This document shows positions 37,542 through 41,632 of a stretch of DNA of 41,632 nucleotides, in pieces. The DNA is from an uncultured Lentisphaeria bacterium. GTDB lineage: Bacteria > Verrucomicrobiota > Lentisphaeria > Victivallales > UBA1829. The position numbers and the translations under genes were made by a program. Where the stretch lies: contig CASEFP010000141.1 of assembly GCA_949287225.1 (NCBI GenBank), forward strand, positions 1 through 41,632. Direction: 5' to 3'. Numbering within the stretch: position 1 is the stretch's first letter; each line of letters begins with the position of its first letter. The notes beneath the pieces were generated by a model, which had not been told where the DNA came from, did no database searches, and was given only the letters and a program-made list of their open reading frames with translations.

Positions 37542-40240
37542 TTTTCTTTTCCCTTCATGATGTAGCAGATTGCCGCACTTTCTCCGGGTTTCAGTTCCGG
37601 AGTCCACTTGCGGAGTTGTTTCCGCATCTTTCCGGTTTCCGGGTCGACGATGGACACCATGCGCCCGAAATCAACCTCGACGGGTTGATCCAGACGGTGG
37701 ACGCAGGCGACGCCGTTCCCCACGAAAACCGCATTTCCGGGACGGCTGTATGTCCATACCCCGGCTGATTTCGCGATATTGTGCAGAAGAGCGGGCGTCA
37801 GCATTCCGTTTCTGGCCGCGTAAAGCAGTTTCCCGCCGCCGGGCAGCGGTTTGCTGACGAAGGCGGGTCTGCCGCTCTTTTCCCATACGCCGAGCACTTC
37901 TGCATCCGGATCGTCCACGACCGTGAAGCCGAACTGCGCCCTTCTGCGCAGTTTTCCTCCGCTGAGATACATGCCGCTGCTTTCCAGACATCCGGTGAGA
38001 TCCTTGAGAACCGGACTGTCCGCGCCCCGCGCGGGTATGACCGTGTCGGTGGTGACGCCGTTGTGTTCCGTTACACTCAGTCCCAGACGTTCCAGCACGT
38101 CGACGGGGCCCGAGAAATCCCGGCTGCACCGTGCGGCGTCGCCGATCAGCATCAGCGTTTTGCCGGATCTGCAGCATCTTTTCCTCAATGCGTCAAACTG
38201 CTTTCCTGTCAGCGTCAGCGGCGACCAGACGAGATAGAGATCATATTCCGGCAGTCCGGGTTTTTCCAGATCGGAAAGGAAATGGAGCGCCGGCGTGATT
38301 CCGCTGGTCCGCCAGATGAAGTTGACATGGTTCGGCACATATTCCGACATCAGGCGCGTGGCCTCGTCCATGAAGAATGCCGCTTTCGGCGGGGGATACT
38401 TTCCCGCGTTTTCCGAGACATGGCGGTTCATGGCGTACAGGGTCCGGACGGTTTTCATGATCTCCGGATCATGATACCAGGAACCGAACATGTCGTAAAG
38501 GTAAAATCCCTGTCCTCCCGCCGCGAGAACGGAGGCACCGTCCCGGATGATCTGACTGCGGAACTCCTCAATGCCGGAAGGAAACGCCACGGCATTCATG
38601 CTGTAGGAGGAGGTTCTTTCAGTGCGCCATGTGCGATGATCCATTTCCTGCAGATAGATGAGATTCCGCAGATTGACGGCGGCAATGCAGCTGTTTGCCG
38701 AAGCGCCCGTCCCGCCCGGAGCGCGGCTCGGCGCATAGTAGCTGACCATCGCAATGATGTTGACCGCCTCGTTTTTCGTCAGTTCGTCAAGCGCCAGACG
38801 GGACGGCTGCGCCCAGATCGCGGTGCTGTACCAGGTTTGCACCACGGCCGGCCGCCCCAGCGCTCTTTTCAATTCGGAGGCGAAAAGGTTCAGTGTGCGC
38901 GCCGTTCCCAGTGCAATAAAGCGGCGGCAGTCGGCGATTTTCCGTCCGAGTCCCGGATGGTCGTCGAAGTATTTTGCCTTCCGGTATTCCTCCAGAGTCG
39001 GATTCGCCGCCGTTTTGAGTGTCGCCTTCGGATCGTCCCAGGCATCCTGAAGCGCCGCGTCCGTTCCGTAGATTTCCGCAAGATACTCGCACAAGGCAAT
39101 CCGGTTCGCTTCGGAATAATCGAAGTGGCCGTTGCCGTCGCCGTATTCCCACTGCACGAACTGCCCGTCGTGTCCGCCGCCGATGGCAAAACCGATGACG
39201 ATGTTGCCCGCCGGGGATTTCCGGAGAAAGGCGCCCAGTTCACGCAGGCCGCGGACAATCCGCTCCCGGTATGCCTTGCCCGTATAGCTGAAGGCCCAGC
39301 GGTGCATGGACGAGGATTTGTCCAGAGGCTGGTTTCCGAATCCCCGGAAACTTGTGTAGTAGCTTCTGCCCCGCTCGCCTTTTCCGTTGAGAAAGATGTT
39401 GTCCGGGTGTTTTTCCAGAAAAGCGTTGTCCGGATCGACGCCGACATCGAGCAGAACGCGTGCATTCGGATTTGCGGCGTGAATGCGGATCAGATTGTCC
39501 TCAATCCGTGTAAAATCAAATTTGTCTGTCTGCGGATTGTACAGTGCTCTGTCCCAGTCCACGGAAAAGTAGAGACGGCTTCCGCGGTTGAATGTGATGA
39601 CAAGATTTCCTCCGGCTTCTCCGAATATCCGGAAATCCGCTTCGCCTTTGTAGGCGTTCATGATCATGGGTTTGCCGTCGACGATCAGAGTCGGCCGTCC
39701 GCCGCGTTTTTCCACAAATGCCGTGGCGGGGGGAATTTTTTTCATGGCTTCCAGGATGTTTTCCCGTTCGCGCGGCTGCGGGTCGAAGGCGTCGTAAATG
39801 CCTTTGAAACGTTCTTTTTTCCGGCTTTTCTCAAGCTTCCATTCCAGAACGGTGAAACGCAGCGGATTTCCTCCCGCAGTGAGTTCCATCCGGACTTTTG
39901 CTGTTTGTGCGGAAGTTTGAAAGACGATGGGAAAGATTTTTTCCATTCCCGCGCATGTGACACCCTGCATGAACTGATCCGCGGCGTTTCGGACAATCGG
40001 ACGGTCATTTTTATCCAGCTGGATGATTTCGCCGGTCAGGAGCGCACCCGGCACGGCTGAATCAATCCTGACCTTGAGCATGGAATCATAGGAGACATTT
40101 GCTTCAACAGGGCGATTCCGGAATGGATAAAAAGTTTTCGCTTCCGGTGCGCCGAAGCTTGAAAATGTCACTTCCCCGGCGGCGGACAGGCCGCAGCAGA
40201 GAAGGGAACCCAGCAGGGCTGTAACGAAGAATCGCTTCAT
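37538..40240 (-). CDS. Secreted GH42-like glycoside hydrolase
   Basis: A 900-residue protein with signal peptide ([20 protein letters not shown]). After a beta-rich N-terminal region, a TIM-barrel-like region (about 180-600) resembles GH42-type beta-galactosidases. Candidate acid/base is Glu365 in [11 protein letters not shown], and candidate nucleophile is Glu532 in [15 protein letters not shown] region at about 610-720 ([45 protein letters not shown]) resembles the class I amidotransferase-like trimerisation domain of GH42, and a small beta domain ends the protein. The exact family and substrate are uncertain. Its ATG overlaps the pseudopilin stop, and its stop overlaps the next ATG, so translation is coupled along the operon. 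Confidence 0.82.
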   Translation of the reverse strand: MKRFFVTALLGSLLCCGLSAAGEVTFSSFGAPEAKTFYPFRNRPVEANVSYDSMLKVRIDSAVPGALLTGEIIQLDKNDRPIVRNAADQFMQGVTCAGMEKIFPIVFQTSAQTAKVRMELTAGGNPLRFTVLEWKLEKSRKKERFKGIYDAFDPQPRERENILEAMKKIPPATAFVEKRGGRPTLIVDGKPMIMNAYKGEADFRIFGEAGGNLVITFNRGSRLYFSVDWDRALYNPQTDKFDFTRIEDNLIRIHAANPNARVLLDVGVDPDNAFLEKHPDNIFLNGKGERGRSYYTSFRGFGNQPLDKSSSMHRWAFSYTGKAYRERIVRGLRELGAFLRKSPAGNIVIGFAIGGGHDGQFVQWEYGDGNGHFDYSEANRIALCEYLAEIYGTDAALQDAWDDPKATLKTAANPTLEEYRKAKYFDDHPGLGRKIADCRRFIALGTARTLNLFASELKRALGRPAVVQTWYSTAIWAQPSRLALDELTKNEAVNIIAMVSYYAPSRAPGGTGASANSCIAAVNLRNLIYLQEMDHRTWRTERTSSYSMNAVAFPSGIEEFRSQIIRDGASVLAAGGQGFYLYDMFGSWYHDPEIMKTVRTLYAMNRHVSENAGKYPPPKAAFFMDEATRLMSEYVPNHVNFIWRTSGITPALHFLSDLEKPGLPEYDLYLVWSPLTLTGKQFDALRKRCCRSGKTLMLIGDAARCSRDFSGPVDVLERLGLSVTEHNGVTTDTVIPARGADSPVLKDLTGCLESSGMYLSGGKLRRRAQFGFTVVDDPDAEVLGVWEKSGRPAFVSKPLPGGGKLLYAARNGMLTPALLHNIAKSAGVWTYSRPGNAVFVGNGVACVHRLDQPVEVDFGRMVSIVDPETGKMRKQLRKWTPELKPGESAAICYIMKGKEK

Positions 40241-41004
40241 TTTGCGGCATCCCAGTATTTGTCGCGCATTTCGGCTGTTTCCTGTGCGACGTCGGAGAAA
40301 TTGACGAAGGCCTCGACATGACTGTCTGCGAAAAGCAGATTGATGGTTCCGTATCCCGGCATTTTTTCGGAATGGCGCGGATCGGGCCTGCCGTCTCCGG
40401 TTGTCGAGCTGTTTGTGACGATGTAGCAGCCGTTGCGCGTGCTCCCGTAGCGGGCTTCCGCATGAGTGATTTTGCCGGAGGGATTTTTGATCCGGTTGTA
40501 TTTTGCCGTCTGATTCACGCCGGATGCCGTTCCGTTCGAGCCGAAATATTTCCAGTTGTATCCGTAAGAGATGAATTTGTATGTGTAGGCCCAGGTCGGC
40601 TGGGTGACGCAGCTTTCCGTTCCGTTCACCTCATATGCCCGGCTGGTCGGCTTGATTGACGGACAGTAGTAAACCTTGCTGTTGCCCAGCTCCTTCTGGT
40701 CGTAAAACAGTTTCGCCCAGTTGCCGAGAGCGGGATTGCCGTAGGTGCCGCCCGCATCCAGACTCGCGTATGGAGGGAAATAATCCATGGCGGAAAGCAG
40801 ATAGGAGCTCATGACCATGCCGATCTGTTTCAGATTGCTCATGCAGCTGGTGCGGCGCGCCTGTTCTCTGGCCTTGTTCAACGCCGGCAGGAGCATGGCC
40901 GCCAGAATCGCGATGATCGCAACCACGATCAGAAGCTCGATCAATGTGAAACATCTCCCGCGTTTCCTGAAAAATCCGTTTCTGTTTCTGTGAATCAGGT
41001 TCAT
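40237..41004 (-). CDS. Pseudopilin-like protein with prepilin-type N-terminus and H-X9-DG-like end
   Basis: A 255-residue protein. A basic leader ([18 protein letters not shown]) precedes [20 protein letters not shown], then [20 protein letters not shown] and [12 protein letters not shown]. The C-terminal region has [13 protein letters not shown], a variant of the H-X9-DG end of DUF1559-like proteins. Residue -1 before the mature Phe is Cys instead of Gly, parallel to Ile at this position in the other pseudopilin of the window. The start overlaps the stop of the regulator fragment and the end overlaps the start of the GH42-like gene, both by ATGA. Confidence 0.88.
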   Translation of the reverse strand: MNLIHRNRNGFFRKRGRCFTLIELLIVVAIIAILAAMLLPALNKAREQARRTSCMSNLKQIGMVMSSYLLSAMDYFPPYASLDAGGTYGNPALGNWAKLFYDQKELGNSKVYYCPSIKPTSRAYEVNGTESCVTQPTWAYTYKFISYGYNWKYFGSNGTASGVNQTAKYNRIKNPSGKITHAEARYGSTRNGCYIVTNSSTTGDGRPDPRHSEKMPGYGTINLLFADSHVEAFVNFSDVAQETAEMRDKYWDAAK

Positions 41005-41561
41005 TCCACTTCCTCCGTTTTTCTTTCAATACAGCTTCCGCGTTCCTCAATCGTCACAGGAAAAAACAAGGGTTTCGTATTCATGTTTTTTCCTGAAAGC
41101 AGAGTTGTCATCATGATTTCCGCCGCACCTCTGGCGATTGCTGGCAGCGGCTGGAGAATCGCGGAAAGATGCGGGTTGCAATGGCGGCTGCATTCCACGC
41201 CGAGAATGGAAATATCTTCCGGAATGCGCTTCCCCGCGTCCATGATCCCCTGCCATGCGCCGTATGCGAAGATTGCGCCCGCCGTAATCACTGCGGTCGG
41301 CGGTTCCGGCGACAGGCACAGTTTCCGGATTCTGTCGCGCGCGGCGTCGTACCATGAGGGGACGGTCTCCTCCAGAATGTAGTCCCTGCCAATGAAAAGT
41401 CCGAAACGTCCGGCCGCCCGGCGGAAGTCCCGGTTGCGTTCCCGGATCGTGGAATTGATGGAGTTGCAGGAGAGATAGGCGATTTTCCTGTGCCCTAGCA
41501 GCCTGTCGGACTTAAAAGCAAGTTCTGCGAGAAAAATCATAAAAGCATGATATATTACCAG
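41001..41561 (-). pseudogene. LacI/GntR-type regulator, C-terminal sensor fragment
   Basis: From about 41561 an open frame yields some 186 residues matching only the second half of a LacI/GalR-like sensor domain. GHRKIAYLSCNS, RFGLFIGRDYILEE, TAVITAGAIFAYGAWQGIMD and GKRIPEDISILGVE are the usual landmarks. The DNA-binding domain and the first lobe are missing. In frame, TGA closes the sequence just upstream, at the point where IS-related sequence begins on the other strand. An internal ATG at 41540 could still be read. It is the first member of the regulator-pseudopilin-hydrolase operon, so the insertion probably removed its promoter and inactivated the regulator. Confidence 0.72.
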
Positions 41562-41576
41562 TCAAAAAAAAGGTGT

Positions 41577-41632
41577 ATGATGGCAGCGAAATTTGTGATA
41601 TTGGACCGAGACACGCCAATGATGTTACCGCC
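41577..41632 (+). mobile_element. Start of an IS1182-like transposase gene, cut by window end
   Basis: Translation from 41577 (or 41580) begins MMAAKFVILDRDTPMMLPP and runs off the window. KFV..DRDTPM.LPP is, from memory, the conserved opening of IS1182-family transposases (InsH/DUF772-type N-terminus). GG is present shortly upstream. Only 18-19 residues are visible, so the family call is provisional. The left end of the element should lie between about 41555 and 41577. Confidence 0.7.

Noticed and set aside
37781..40060. 759-codon open frame on the plus strand opposite the GH42-like gene
   Set aside because: Shadow of the real gene; no signal peptide, motif or ribosome site, and residue use (many Arg, His, Phe, Gln) is typical of antisense translation.
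41545..41577. Shared terminal inverted repeat between the left and right window-edge elements
   Set aside because: Only AAGCAT and scattered bases match between the two junctions; that is within chance, so identity of the two elements cannot be claimed.

Overview
The window looks like a chromosomal contig from a Lentisphaerota bacterium, close to Victivallis (inference). The grounds are two single pseudopilin-like genes with the [17 protein letters not shown]-terminus sitting next to secreted glycoside-hydrolase-type genes and GntR/LacI-type regulators, LpxA (a Gram-negative outer membrane), anaerobe-type iron-sulfur enzymes and a 35-residue basic protein. I see no rRNA, tRNA or CRISPR. Both edges look like mobile-element junctions: an unidentified plus-strand reading frame ends at base 118 next to a truncated hydrolase, and an IS1182-like transposase begins at about 41577 next to a beheaded regulator.

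Layout. 137-4997 (minus): GntR-type regulator, HAD phosphatase, pseudopilin-like protein and a truncated CBM9/GH123-like protein. 5270-6517 (plus): an unusual phospholipase C-like/NPCBM protein behind a promoter whose -10 lies in a repeated palindrome. 6879-9118 (plus): 2-Cys peroxiredoxin, an attenuator-like hairpin, then glucose-6-phosphate dehydrogenase. 9164-14455 (minus): a seven-gene operon, divergent from a LysR regulator, that encodes six exported redox or small-molecule enzymes (flavodoxin, carboxymuconolactone decarboxylase-cupin, quinol-monooxygenase-like, FMN reductase, DUF6282 hydrolase, Fe-S aldo-keto reductase). 15655-23549: glutamate synthase gltBD (minus) divergent from a long PurF-type amidotransferase (plus). 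Each has a sigma-54-type promoter, and two shared 18-bp dyads lie between them. 23543-26161 (minus): nitroreductase, SurA/PpiC-like lipoprotein and a coiled lipoprotein. 26368-29320: small basic protein, lpxA, a chain of perfect hairpins, Fe-alcohol dehydrogenase and an acidic zinc-ribbon protein. 29420-35826 (minus): pilT, FHA-MoxR ATPase, DUF58 protein and TgpA-like transglutaminase. 36062-41561 (minus): XRE regulator, then a tightly coupled regulator fragment, pseudopilin, GH42-like enzyme and secreted accessory protein.

Most notable. (1) The exported redox operon. Three of its genes carry what look like secretion signals added in front of an intact cytosolic gene start, with the old Shine-Dalgarno still present inside the coding sequence. 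(2) The gltB/purF-like intergenic region, which has the geometry of a shared sigma-54 enhancer. (3) A run of perfect short hairpins downstream of lpxA. (4) Two regulator-pseudopilin-hydrolase loci, both apparently broken by mobile elements. All functions are read from sequence by eye; no database search was run.
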